From Pyropia yezoensis (lineage: Eukaryota; Rhodophyta; Bangiophyceae; Bangiales; Bangiaceae): 64,000 nt of DNA. The notes below the pieces were generated by a model. That model searched no databases. It was not told where the DNA came from and saw only the letters and a list, made by a program, of their open reading frames with translations. Within the stretch, counting starts at the first letter, position 1; each line of letters opens with the position of its first letter. Shown here one piece after another: positions 33,409 through 42,245 of the stretch. The stretch lies in assembly GCA_009829735.1 (NCBI GenBank), contig CM020619.1, positions 23,585,554 through 23,649,553 on the forward strand, in the 5' to 3' direction. The translations under genes and the position numbers were made by a program.

Positions 33409-34329
33409 TGTGAGGACCCACCTAAAACCGGGGAGCCCTCAACGTACTCGTGGGGATGTCAGCGGGTCCTGCGAGCCATTGGGGCGGCGGGGCACGGGGA
33501 AGAGGACGGTGGTCTCGACGGGGGTGGATCTGGGGAAGAAGATGGGCGCGACGTCGGTGGGGATCGAGGGTACAAAAGGTAAACAGTGTCTTTGGTCTGT
33601 GTCTGTGGTTGCCCCTCTCGTCTCCCCCGGTGGCGCCGACATCCACGCACTATATACTCGGGTTGGGGCACCCGAGGTGCCCCAAAGCATGCGTTTCCCC
33701 ATCGCACCGCCGGTAGGCACAGAACGGTCCAAAACAAAGCATGTCTCTCAGAACAAAGCATGGGCGGGCGTGCGCACTAAAGGAGTGCAGCCCCAGTTTG
33801 CCCGAAACGAAGGAGGTCCCGTGGATGGCGCCCAGCGCGCCCCACCAGCCGGCTCCACACGCCCGTCGGCCAGAAGGTCCGACTGGCTGTAAGGGCCAGC
33901 AAGGCCAAATTCAATCAATCCAAAAAGCCGGCGAGCGAGTCATATCGCACTCAGCCGCCAGCGAGGATGTGCGGTGTCCTCAGTGTCGGTGAGTCATGTG
34001 ACTGGTCCTTGATGCCAGCTTTCAAGCAGCGCAGAGAATAATATTCAGGCAGCACAGACGGGGATGTCCGCCCGTGGTTGGTGGACGATGTCACTCGCTC
34101 CTCGCTGTCGAGTTTCGACGTCCATGACAGTGTTCCGACAGTGCGTTGACGGCGGCTTTCGTGCGGTCGGCCGACGTCCGCAAAATGTCAAGGATACAGC
34201 GTGGTGTCGCCCAGGGTAGTGGGGAATTGATGTGTCTTGGGGGGAGTTATCGGGGCCGGACATGTAAGGAGAGGTCCCAGTCCATATCCCCTGGGTTCCG
34301 GGTGGGGATTTAAGGGGCGAATCCTTACA
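33409..34329 (-). repeat. Element 2 5' LTR
   Basis: Same length and termini as the 3' LTR. On the minus strand the TATA-like box (33650-33657) would drive transcription of element 2. A perfect stem-loop lies immediately upstream of it at 33663-33685. Confidence 0.92.
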
Positions 34330-35839
34330 CTTGTCCTTCAAGATATGGACGTAACAGGAAGCAAGCCCACACGACCGCCAAGCACTCGCGCTCCGTCGTG
34401 GAATAATTCTTCTCGGCTGGAGTTAGGACGCGACTGTAGTAGCCTATCGGGAGGAAGTGCCCATCAGGTTGCTGCTGGAGTAGTGAGCACCCCACCAGGA
34501 CGCCAAAGGCATCAGTCTCCAGAACAAACTGGCCCTCCCGCTTGGGTAACGCCAGTACTGGAGTGGTGGTCAGGCGCTTCTTGAGCTCTTCGAAGGCCGC
34601 GGTCTGCTTCTCGTCGAACACCGGGAGTTGTGCGGGAAGCTTCTTGCTTGTGAGCTTGGTCAATGGCCGGGCAATCAGAGCATAGTCCCGTACGAGCCGG
34701 CGGTAGACGTTGCACATACCCAGGAAGCTCTTGAGTTCCGTCTGGGTTTTAGGTTGCCGTGCATGCCGGAGGGCCTTGATGTTCTTCTCATTGACTCGGA
34801 GCTCCCCCGGACTCAGCACGTGCCCCAGGTACTCCACCTCAGTCTCAAACAGGTGGCACTTCTCGGCCTTGAGGGTAACTTCAGCCTTGGATAGGAGGGC
34901 CAGGACCTCTCGAAGGTGCTCCAGGTGCTCCGCTGGGGTCTTGGAGAAAACTATAATGTCGTCCAGGTAGACCAAAGATGTTCTCCACCTTAGCCCCGAC
35001 AGGATGATGTCGATGGCTCTTTGGAAGGTGGCCGGAGCATTAGTGAGACCAAAAGGAAGACGCTTGCACCGGAATAGTCCCAGGTGGCACGTGAAGGTGG
35101 TCTTGTCCTTGTCCTCGTCAGCCAGAGGGATCTGCCAGTAACCGGCATTACAATCCAGCGTCGAGAAGAGGGTGGCATCACCAAGAAAGTCGATGCAATC
35201 ATCCATCCGGGGTATCGGGTATACATCCTTGACGGTCATCTCGTTCAGGCGCCTGTAGTCAACGCAGAAACGGAAGTGACCGCCAGGTTTCGGGACGACT
35301 ACCACCGGGAAGGCCCACTCGCCATCAGACGGCTCGATAACATCCATCTTGAGCATCTTGTTAACCTGCTTCTCAATCTCATCCCGGCGATGAGGTCCAG
35401 CCCGGTATGGTTGCAGGTGTACTGGCTTAGCTTCCGGCTTGAGTTGAATCCGGTGTAGAGTGGCGTCCATCTTGCCCAGCTCTCCCGACCACAGGTGCCG
35501 ATACTCCTGGAGAAGCTTCTCCAGTGCCTCCTTCAAGTTGGGAGGGACATTTTCTTGTTTGACCTTCGGCATCTCGGGTGGTGCTTGTTCGGGCTTCGGA
35601 GTAGCGCTGCCAGCCTGCTCTTGTTTCGGAGGTACGTCTAAGGCCGTCAAGTTGGATGCCAGCTCTTGTTGCAGGTTCAAGAGGTCTTCCTTGCTCATAG
35701 CACGGGCGGACCCCCGGTAAGGCTCTGCTGTACCAACTCGGGTGCCCTTGGCGAGGTTTATTGGCTTCCGGCTCACGTTGACGATTAGCACCGAGAACGG
35801 GGTGTGCCTTTTTACCTTCTTGTGATGTCCGTGGGCCAA
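34330..35839 (-). CDS. Element 1 pol, proximal part: reverse transcriptase and RNase H start
   Basis: An N-terminal segment (KGTRVGTAEPYRG) and a Lys/Glu-rich linker precede RT, which has [46 protein letters not shown] and the canonical LVYLDDIIVFS. RNase H begins at VLETDAFGVLVGCSLLQQQ and is cut after PYLEG by element 2. Up to that cut the frame is open without error. The ordered part of the frame continues above 35839 towards 35870. Confidence 0.88.
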
Positions 35840-35867
35840 GTGTAACCGGTGTTTCGCCAGAAGCTCC

Positions 35868-36578
35868 TTACGTCCGTAGATCAGGCATTGACCTGCAATC
35901 CGGGTCGTTACTTGAACCTTGGTCTCCGAGCATGGTTGCCCTGTTCAGCCTGCCGACTGCTTTACGCATGGAGTCCGCGTCAGCGTAGTTGGACAGGAGC
36001 CAGTTGACCGCCTCCGGATAACTCCCAACGGTACGCCCGACAATGTGTCCGGCAGAGTCTGGTAGAACCATTGCAAACCGCTGTTCCGCTTCTCCGGTCA
36101 TGAAGTTAACTGTGGCAGTATTGACCCCCACGTAGGGGGGCAACACGTGCCATGCAAGGGGCGGCAGGCCACTAGCCTGATCCGTTCCTCCCCCTGCATT
36201 TGGGTCCATATTCCCTAAGTTTGGGATAGTTAGCTTAGTAGTAAATCCAACTTGGAATTGAGGGTTTTCTGCATTTATCGTCTTGAATTTTCGTGTGGCC
36301 CAGTGGGCAGGTGCTGGGGTGGGAGATTCTGAGTGGCGAGATTCTGAGTGGACCCTGGGGGGATAAGGGGAGGGACAGCGGGGCTTGGCCCTGCGTCCCC
36401 GTCCCGACCAAGAAACTGTTGGACCACACACCATCTTCTTGTTTGTTGGTGGGGGGTTTGCCCCACAACAGGGACAGAGTGTGTGCGACTTGCACTTCTT
36501 CCGGTTCCCCCGACACGGGAGGCAGCCCTTGCACACCGCCCCAACTTGGGTGCCGTGTGTGCGAGTGGTTTTTGCCAC
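35868..36578 (-). CDS. Unknown ORF, Cys-rich upstream part; possible element 1 gag remnant
   Basis: The first ATG that leads into ordered sequence is 36209 (MDPNAGGGTDQASG). The protein then reads ALVLP-type helical sequence (YPEAVNWLLSNYADADSMRK). Upstream the same frame is Cys-rich (CKGCLPCRGNRKKCKSHTLC, then PCCG). An adjacent frame offers CCSTKCGKNHSH, so a zinc-binding region may be frameshifted here. It directly precedes element 1 pol but lacks the usual gag domain, knuckle and protease. It may be a truncated gag or an unrelated ORF between two head-to-head elements. Confidence 0.35.
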   Translation of the reverse strand: MAKTTRTHGTQVGAVCKGCLPCRGNRKKCKSHTLCPCCGANPPPTNKKMVCGPTVSWSGRGRRAKPRCPSPYPPRVHSESRHSESPTPAPAHWATRKFKTINAENPQFQVGFTTKLTIPNLGNMDPNAGGGTDQASGLPPLAWHVLPPYVGVNTATVNFMTGEAEQRFAMVLPDSAGHIVGRTVGSYPEAVNWLLSNYADADSMRKAVGRLNRATMLGDQGSSNDPDCRSMPDLRT

Positions 36579-36698
36579 ATTTGGTGGAGCAGCAGGGGAC
36601 AGAGGTAAACTTTACCTCCGGGTGCACCCGGGTGTAGGGGGCCCTCTGTCTCAGAGGAACGGTGGACTTGGACCGTGTCATACGGATCGTTAGCCAAC

Positions 36699-38645
36699 AT
36701 GGCTAGCTCGGACCCCCCGTCGTCCGGGGAGTACACGGGTGACGCACGTACTTCAGTGCCTTTGAATACTGGTGAGACACAGGTGGGCTTACCTGGGGTC
36801 GCAGAGGGACTGGAGGTCCCTCAAGCCAGCAGGACTGGAAGTGCGGGCGGGCAACAGGCCACCCCGACTCAGTCGGGAGTTCACTCGGGTGACACTTCTG
36901 ATGTGGGTGGGCCGAAGTCTGGCCACCGCGTGGTATACTCAACGGGAACGTCCCAAGGGGTGAGGACTGTCCCCGCGGGTTCCACTCGGGTTGGAGCCAA
37001 CTTTGGCATGGAGCCGTCGCCAACTAGGCTTTCGGAGGACGGCGGACCTCCGTTGGTCGGCGATGGGCTTGCGCCCACGCCCCCGGTTGAGACCCCTGAG
37101 GAACGTGGTTACCCCTCAGGTGGACTCCCGGAGGCGGACCGAGACTCAACTGGAGTCGTCAATCCACTCCTCGCGGAAACTGTCCGTCGGGAGGCGACCA
37201 ATGTGTTGCGGCAGACTTTGCCGGACCTGGTGGTCACGATGACGAATACTATTCTGAATCAGATTGTGGCGAGTTTGCCAGATGGCCTTAATGTCCAGAC
37301 CGGATTGGGGCTTTCGAGCCCGCAGGCGCAGGGGGTGTCCCCCCTGACGCCTATCTCGGGTCGCCCCGAACAGGGGGCGACCCCTGTGACTCCCTACGAG
37401 GGAGCCACACCATACTCGGTGGGGCGTACGCCCTTCATGGGGGAGTTCCCCCCGACAACACCGGCGGCTACACCAAGCGCGCCGCGCCGGACTACAGGTA
37501 CTGAGGGTGAACTTACCCCAGTGCCACAGCGGCTGTTCCCTCAACGTGAGGTGCCGCCCAAGATCCAGGTAGCCAACCCGGTCTACCAGAGGATCTTTGA
37601 CTGTGAGACCTACGCCCTCCACAACAAGTCGGTGGCGTATGGTCCTGACCAGGCCCGAGCCATGGGCCGTGCCAAAAAGAATGCACTTCACTCTTTTGGG
37701 CACAAAGCGGAGTGGGATGGAACTCCCCCCCTCCGTGTCTTTGAGTTCCTACGTCGCTTCACAAAAGCCTGTGACGACAATGCCATAAGTGAAGGCATGG
37801 CTTTTTACATGCTACAGGAGTTTACGAAGGGAGACCTGCGGACAGAACTTATGTCCGTCATGCCCAGCTCCTCAAGTGGAGGCGCTGGGGAGGTGACGTC
37901 CTATTTGGAGCTCGTCAACTGGTTGTTGCGGGCCATGGTTGATGAAGCGGCGTTGGCTTCCCAAGTCGAGGAGTTCACGCAAGCCCATCAGGAAGAGGCG
38001 AAGGACGAGTTGTCCTTTGCGGAGCGCGTTCGTAAGCTCAACAATCTTTGTGGGTTTCTTCATCCACAAGCTGTGGTGAAGAGTCGGTTTGTGGAGGGAC
38101 TCCATTGGTCAGTCCGGATGGAGACCCGGGAGCATAACACTGCCCGGGCGACCCTGGCCGAGTTGGCAAGGTTCGCCTACCGCAGAGGCGAGGCCTACCG
38201 CAAGATGCGGGAGGAACAACGCCAGGAGCGTCAGGCCGAGTTGGCCAAGGAACGGGAGGAGGCGCGCCAGGCCAGAGAGTTGAGAGAGGCGCGCCGAATC
38301 CGCAAGGAGAGGGTGGTAGCTGCCGTGGGAACTTCCCAAGGTATCTCTTCGTCTTCCCCAGTTGGGAAGACCCCTCCGGGAGCTGACCATCGGTGTTGGA
38401 ACTGCAACTCCGATGGACACTGGGCATATGATTGCCCCAAGTTGAGTAAACGCATCCAACAACTTGTTAGGAATGCGAGTAAGAGGTCGGCTACGAACGA
38501 AGTACGTTCACGCCGCGAGGGTGGGTCTCGACCGGTAGTGGCGGTCGCCACACCCTCGGCGGAGGGGGCGAACACGTCGTCCTCGGACTCGTCGTCTTCC
38601 CCTTCGCCCTCAGATTCGGACGCCAAGTCGGCGGGAAACGAATGA
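36699..38645 (+). CDS. gag: Element 3 gag
   Basis: ATG at 36699 (MASSDPPSSGEYTG) gives 648 codons. A long disordered Gly/Pro/Thr-rich N-terminus is followed by the capsid-like region (about 300-500; FLRRFTKACDDNAISEGMAF, FAERVRKLNNLCGFL) and a highly charged helix of Arg/Glu/Ala (about 510-550). One zinc knuckle follows, CWNCNSDGHWAYDC (C-x2-C-x4-H-x4-C). The tail is Ser/Asp-rich. Its stop overlaps the next ATG as ATGA, an arrangement seen in termination-reinitiation or -1 frameshift coupling. Confidence 0.85.
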   Translation: MASSDPPSSGEYTGDARTSVPLNTGETQVGLPGVAEGLEVPQASRTGSAGGQQATPTQSGVHSGDTSDVGGPKSGHRVVYSTGTSQGVRTVPAGSTRVGANFGMEPSPTRLSEDGGPPLVGDGLAPTPPVETPEERGYPSGGLPEADRDSTGVVNPLLAETVRREATNVLRQTLPDLVVTMTNTILNQIVASLPDGLNVQTGLGLSSPQAQGVSPLTPISGRPEQGATPVTPYEGATPYSVGRTPFMGEFPPTTPAATPSAPRRTTGTEGELTPVPQRLFPQREVPPKIQVANPVYQRIFDCETYALHNKSVAYGPDQARAMGRAKKNALHSFGHKAEWDGTPPLRVFEFLRRFTKACDDNAISEGMAFYMLQEFTKGDLRTELMSVMPSSSSGGAGEVTSYLELVNWLLRAMVDEAALASQVEEFTQAHQEEAKDELSFAERVRKLNNLCGFLHPQAVVKSRFVEGLHWSVRMETREHNTARATLAELARFAYRRGEAYRKMREEQRQERQAELAKEREEARQARELREARRIRKERVVAAVGTSQGISSSSPVGKTPPGADHRCWNCNSDGHWAYDCPKLSKRIQQLVRNASKRSATNEVRSRREGGSRPVVAVATPSAEGANTSSSDSSSSPSPSDSDAKSAGNE

Positions 38646-39148
38646 CCGTTGGAGCTGGTCGTCCGAAGCTCACAACGGTCGCCTCGGCCAAGTGGGCCAA
38701 AAGGACGAATCAACCGTGTCGGATACTGCGGCGACCTAAGGGGGTCCGCCCACCTCGGGTAGGACTCCCCAAGAACGTAAACCCACGTCGGGTCATCGCG
38801 GTGCTGACGGGTGAGAACTTCCAGGTGGCTGGACGGGTGCAACTTGCCCCCGGCCGCGCCTGTTGTGCCCGTATCGTACTTGATACCGGGTCAGGAGCCT
38901 TCTTGATACGCAAGTCGCTATTACCAAAGGAGATGAGGCTCCAATGCTGGAAGTCTAAAGCTGACCACCTGATTGATATCAATGGTGGGGTACTTCCCAT
39001 CGTTGGTGCCGTGACCCTACCAACTCGGTTGGGGACCCATGAGGTCGACGTGACCTATGGTGTAGTTGAGAGTATATCGGTACCCCTGCTTCTGGGTACC
39101 CCTTATGTCGTAACACATGTGCCTTTGATTTGTGGCCCTGAGTACTGA
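38642..39148 (+). CDS. Element 3 aspartic protease
   Basis: 168 codons, with the active-site motif IVLDTGSGAFLI at about residues 80-91 and LLLGTPYVV at 148-156 as the second-lobe motif. It processes the Gag-Pol polyprotein. It is followed by TGA (39146-39148) in the same frame as the RT ORF, so RT is cut off from protease by a single in-frame stop unless read through. Confidence 0.85.
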   Translation: MTVGAGRPKLTTVASAKWAKRTNQPCRILRRPKGVRPPRVGLPKNVNPRRVIAVLTGENFQVAGRVQLAPGRACCARIVLDTGSGAFLIRKSLLPKEMRLQCWKSKADHLIDINGGVLPIVGAVTLPTRLGTHEVDVTYGVVESISVPLLLGTPYVVTHVPLICGPEY

Positions 39149-39151
39149 GTC

Positions 39152-41662
39152 ATGTTGATGAATGGGGAGACTATCCCCATCCTTGGTAAGGGAAAGTCTG
39201 TGGCTCCTGTGACAGTCTCACAGTCGAAGCCTGTTTGTTCTGTGAGGGAAGGGTTTACTGCTACCCTGCGTTTAGCCCGTAAAGTCATGTTGCCCCCCAA
39301 CTCGGTGGCGCACGTGGATGTTGTAACTGATTATGCGGGGAACGGGTTGGTGCACCCTAACCCCCGTCTTGCTCGCAAGCACCAAGTGCATGTTGCCCTT
39401 GGCACGATGGACTCCAAAGCCGGAGTCCCGTGGAGGATCCAGGTGATGAACCTGAGCTCGTCGCCCAAGTTCTTCAAGTCGGGGGCCAAGTTCGGCTATA
39501 TCGACCAAGACGAGGGACCCGTAGTAGCGGTCACCCTCAACGCGGGCGCAAGTAGCGACCCGAAGTCCGAAAAGGAGAAGCATCAAGCCAAGTCGGCCGC
39601 CTCTCCTCGGCCCCATGTGAACATGGAGGGTGTTCCACCCAGGTTGAGGGTTCAAGTTGAACGCCTCTTGGACCAATATCACAAGTTGTGGGATGGTCAA
39701 TTGGGACTCATGAGAGCTACCCAACACCGGATCGCGTTGAAACCCGGTGCACCCCCTATACGCCAACAACCGTATAGGGGAGGACCCCGTTCAAGGGCCC
39801 TCGTTAAGGAGCAAGTTGCTCGCATGGAGGCCCTCGATGTGATCGAGGCCAGCAACGCCGAGTGGGCGAGTCCGGTGGTTATCGTCCCCAAAGTTGATGG
39901 GACCCCCCGGTTCTGTATCGACTACCGTAAGCTCAACGAGAGCACGGTGAAGGACAGTTATCCCCTACCTAGGATGGACGACTGTCTGGACTCTCTGGGG
40001 GAGGCAAACGTGTTCTCTACCCTGGACTGTAACGCGGGGTACTGGCAAATTCCCATTGCCCCGGAGGACAGGCATAAAACTACCTTTACCTGTCACTGTG
40101 GTACCTACCAGTGCAAGCGTCTACCGTTTGGCCTGTGTAACGCGCCGGCAACTTTCCAGCGCATGGACATGATTCTGGCCGGAGTACGGTGGCAGATCTG
40201 TCTCGTGTACCTAGACGATATCATTGTGTTCTCCCGAAGTCCGGAAGAACACATTGGCCATCTTGGCCAGGTGTTCAAGCTACTTGCTGACGCCGGTGTG
40301 TCACTGAAGGCGAGTAAGTGCCACCTCTTCACTCAAGAGGTGGAATACTTGGGACATGTTGTCCGTCCGGGGCGTCTCAGTGTCAACGAGAAAAACTTGA
40401 GGGCCATCCGTAAGGCTCAGTACCCCCGGACCCAGACCCAGATGAGGAGCTTCCTCGGGATGTGTAACGTGTACCGACGTTTCACCAAGGGCTTCGCCAA
40501 GGTGGCGAAGCCGTTGAATGAGTTAGTAAGCTCAACGCTACCGAAGAACCAGCCTCCCCCAAGTCGGGTGGAGCAGGAATCCTTTGAGACTCTTCGGGAC
40601 CTTCTGCTGAAGCCCCCTATCCTGGCTATTCCCAGGTTGGGAGGCCACTACATCCTGGATGTGGACGCTAGCTACGACCAACTTGGTTGTGTGTTGCTTC
40701 AGCAGCAGCCGGACAAGGAGTACTTGCCGGTGGGATACTTCAGCAAGGGGCTAAACTCGGCCGAGAAGAACTACGGAGTCACCGAGTTGGAAGGACTCGC
40801 AGTGGTGTGGGCGGTGACGTCACTTCGTCACTACCTAGAGGGTGAGAAGTTCCTCATCCGCTGTGACCACCGCGCGTTGCAGTTCATCTTCAAGACGGAC
40901 TGTACGAACACTCGTCTCAACCGGTGGAGGGTGCGACTTGCACCCTTCAACTTTGATATTGAGTACCGACCTGGCAGGCAACATGCCCTTGCCGACGGCC
41001 TCTCTCGGGTACCTACCGAGGGACTGGACACCACCCCAGTCGATGAGGACATCCCCATCGTGGGGGTAGTCACGCGCTCGGGTCAGGCGTTGAACCCCGA
41101 GGCGCCAGGGAACAAGAAGTACTTGCCCCTGTCCCTGGACGAGGTGGTGAAGGCCCAGGCCGAGGATCCCTTCTGCAAGTCGCAGAGGGATACACTGGAT
41201 ACAGTGGCGGAGACGCGGTTCTTTCTGGGAGACGATGGCCTCCTCATGAGGAGGGGGGTATTCCAGGGGACCGAACAACTTGTCGTCCCCGCATCCCTCA
41301 AGGACAGTATCCTTGAGAGGGAGCACAACGCTCCACCGGGTGGACACCTGGGGTCTAGTAAACTGTACCAGACCCTGAGGACCAGGTACTACTGGCCGTC
41401 CATGGTGGTGGACATCTACAGTTGGGTGGCTGCCTGCACAAGTTGTGCACAGAACCGTCTGATGGAACGGCGGCCTACTACGGCTATGCTATTGTTCCCG
41501 GCCAAGGAGCCCTTCGCCGCGTTGGCGATGGACATCCTTGGGCCACTGCCAGTGACCGAGGAGGGCAACCAGTACCTCCTGGTCATCTGTGATTCACGAA
41601 ACTTACGCGAGCGATCCCACTGGCAGAGATCACGGCCATGTCGGTCGTGTCAGCCTTCCTAG
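39152..41662 (+). CDS. pol: Element 3 RT, RNase H and integrase (N-terminal part)
   Basis: RT: CIDYRKLNESTVKDSYPLPR, STLDCNAGYWQIPI, LPFGLCNAPATF, LVYLDDIIVFS. RNase H: LDVDASYDQLGCVLLQQQ, VTELEGLAVVWA, RCDHRALQFIF. The integrase zinc domain is REHNAPPGGHLG then ACTSCAQNR, and the first core Asp lies in LAMDILGPLPV. One residue is missing between FQR and MDMIL compared with element 1. Near 41592 the frame is lost after VICD; a deletion of about 4 bases explains the shift. The wrong frame runs to 41662. Confidence 0.9.
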   Translation: MLMNGETIPILGKGKSVAPVTVSQSKPVCSVREGFTATLRLARKVMLPPNSVAHVDVVTDYAGNGLVHPNPRLARKHQVHVALGTMDSKAGVPWRIQVMNLSSSPKFFKSGAKFGYIDQDEGPVVAVTLNAGASSDPKSEKEKHQAKSAASPRPHVNMEGVPPRLRVQVERLLDQYHKLWDGQLGLMRATQHRIALKPGAPPIRQQPYRGGPRSRALVKEQVARMEALDVIEASNAEWASPVVIVPKVDGTPRFCIDYRKLNESTVKDSYPLPRMDDCLDSLGEANVFSTLDCNAGYWQIPIAPEDRHKTTFTCHCGTYQCKRLPFGLCNAPATFQRMDMILAGVRWQICLVYLDDIIVFSRSPEEHIGHLGQVFKLLADAGVSLKASKCHLFTQEVEYLGHVVRPGRLSVNEKNLRAIRKAQYPRTQTQMRSFLGMCNVYRRFTKGFAKVAKPLNELVSSTLPKNQPPPSRVEQESFETLRDLLLKPPILAIPRLGGHYILDVDASYDQLGCVLLQQQPDKEYLPVGYFSKGLNSAEKNYGVTELEGLAVVWAVTSLRHYLEGEKFLIRCDHRALQFIFKTDCTNTRLNRWRVRLAPFNFDIEYRPGRQHALADGLSRVPTEGLDTTPVDEDIPIVGVVTRSGQALNPEAPGNKKYLPLSLDEVVKAQAEDPFCKSQRDTLDTVAETRFFLGDDGLLMRRGVFQGTEQLVVPASLKDSILEREHNAPPGGHLGSSKLYQTLRTRYYWPSMVVDIYSWVAACTSCAQNRLMERRPTTAMLLFPAKEPFAALAMDILGPLPVTEEGNQYLLVICDSRNLRERSHWQRSRPCRSCQPS

Positions 41663-41745
41663 ATCACTGGGTTGCCGCGTATGGCATTCCGGATAGTACA
41701 CTATCGGACAATGGACCGCAATTTGCGTCTGTACTGGTTCAGGGA
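41600..41745 (+). pseudogene. Element 3 integrase continuation after frameshift
   Basis: In the shifted frame the sequence reads TKLTRAIPLAEITAMSVVSA and later LSDNGPQFASVLVQG, which carries the second catalytic Asp of integrase. The third catalytic residue and any LTR would lie inside the gap. Confidence 0.8.
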
Positions 41746-42245
41746 NNNNNNNNNNNNNNNNNNNNNNNNNNNNNNNNNNNNNNNNNNNNNNNNNNNNNNN
41801 NNNNNNNNNNNNNNNNNNNNNNNNNNNNNNNNNNNNNNNNNNNNNNNNNNNNNNNNNNNNNNNNNNNNNNNNNNNNNNNNNNNNNNNNNNNNNNNNNNNN
41901 NNNNNNNNNNNNNNNNNNNNNNNNNNNNNNNNNNNNNNNNNNNNNNNNNNNNNNNNNNNNNNNNNNNNNNNNNNNNNNNNNNNNNNNNNNNNNNNNNNNN
42001 NNNNNNNNNNNNNNNNNNNNNNNNNNNNNNNNNNNNNNNNNNNNNNNNNNNNNNNNNNNNNNNNNNNNNNNNNNNNNNNNNNNNNNNNNNNNNNNNNNNN
42101 NNNNNNNNNNNNNNNNNNNNNNNNNNNNNNNNNNNNNNNNNNNNNNNNNNNNNNNNNNNNNNNNNNNNNNNNNNNNNNNNNNNNNNNNNNNNNNNNNNNN
42201 NNNNNNNNNNNNNNNNNNNNNNNNNNNNNNNNNNNNNNNNNNNNN
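41746..42245. other. Assembly gap, 500 N
   Basis: Exactly 500 undetermined bases, a conventional placeholder for an unknown length. The 3' end of element 3 is expected here. Sequence right of the gap shows no retrotransposon homology. Confidence 0.99.

Larger units (their letters stand above)
26759..34329 (-). mobile_element. Element 2: complete gypsy LTR retrotransposon nested in element 1
   Basis: Two 921-bp direct repeats (26759-27679, 33409-34329) begin TG and end CA. They are flanked by the 5-bp duplication CTTGT at 26754-26758 and 34330-34334. Inside, on the minus strand, are an extra zinc-finger ORF, gag, protease-RT and RNase H-integrase-chromodomain. Removing the element and one duplication restores the RNase H frame of element 1, which proves the insertion site. 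I count eight substitutions between the LTRs by eye (about 99% identity), which points to a fairly recent insertion. Confidence 0.93.
24901..36209 (-). mobile_element. Element 1: Ty3/gypsy retrotransposon, split by element 2
   Basis: Pol reads from 35839 down to 34330, is interrupted by element 2 with its target duplication, and resumes at 26758 in the matching frame down to 24901. Domain order RT, RNase H, integrase, chromodomain is that of chromoviral gypsy elements. No protease is visible upstream of RT, and two in-frame stops lie near the 3' end. LTRs were not identified with certainty. The RT is closely related to that of element 3. Confidence 0.75.
36699..41745 (+). mobile_element. Element 3: gypsy retrotransposon, 3' end lost in gap
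   Basis: Gag, protease, RT, RNase H and most of integrase in order on the plus strand. No 5' LTR was recognised, and the 3' part is hidden by the 500-N gap. RT and RNase H are the same lineage as element 1. Confidence 0.88.
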
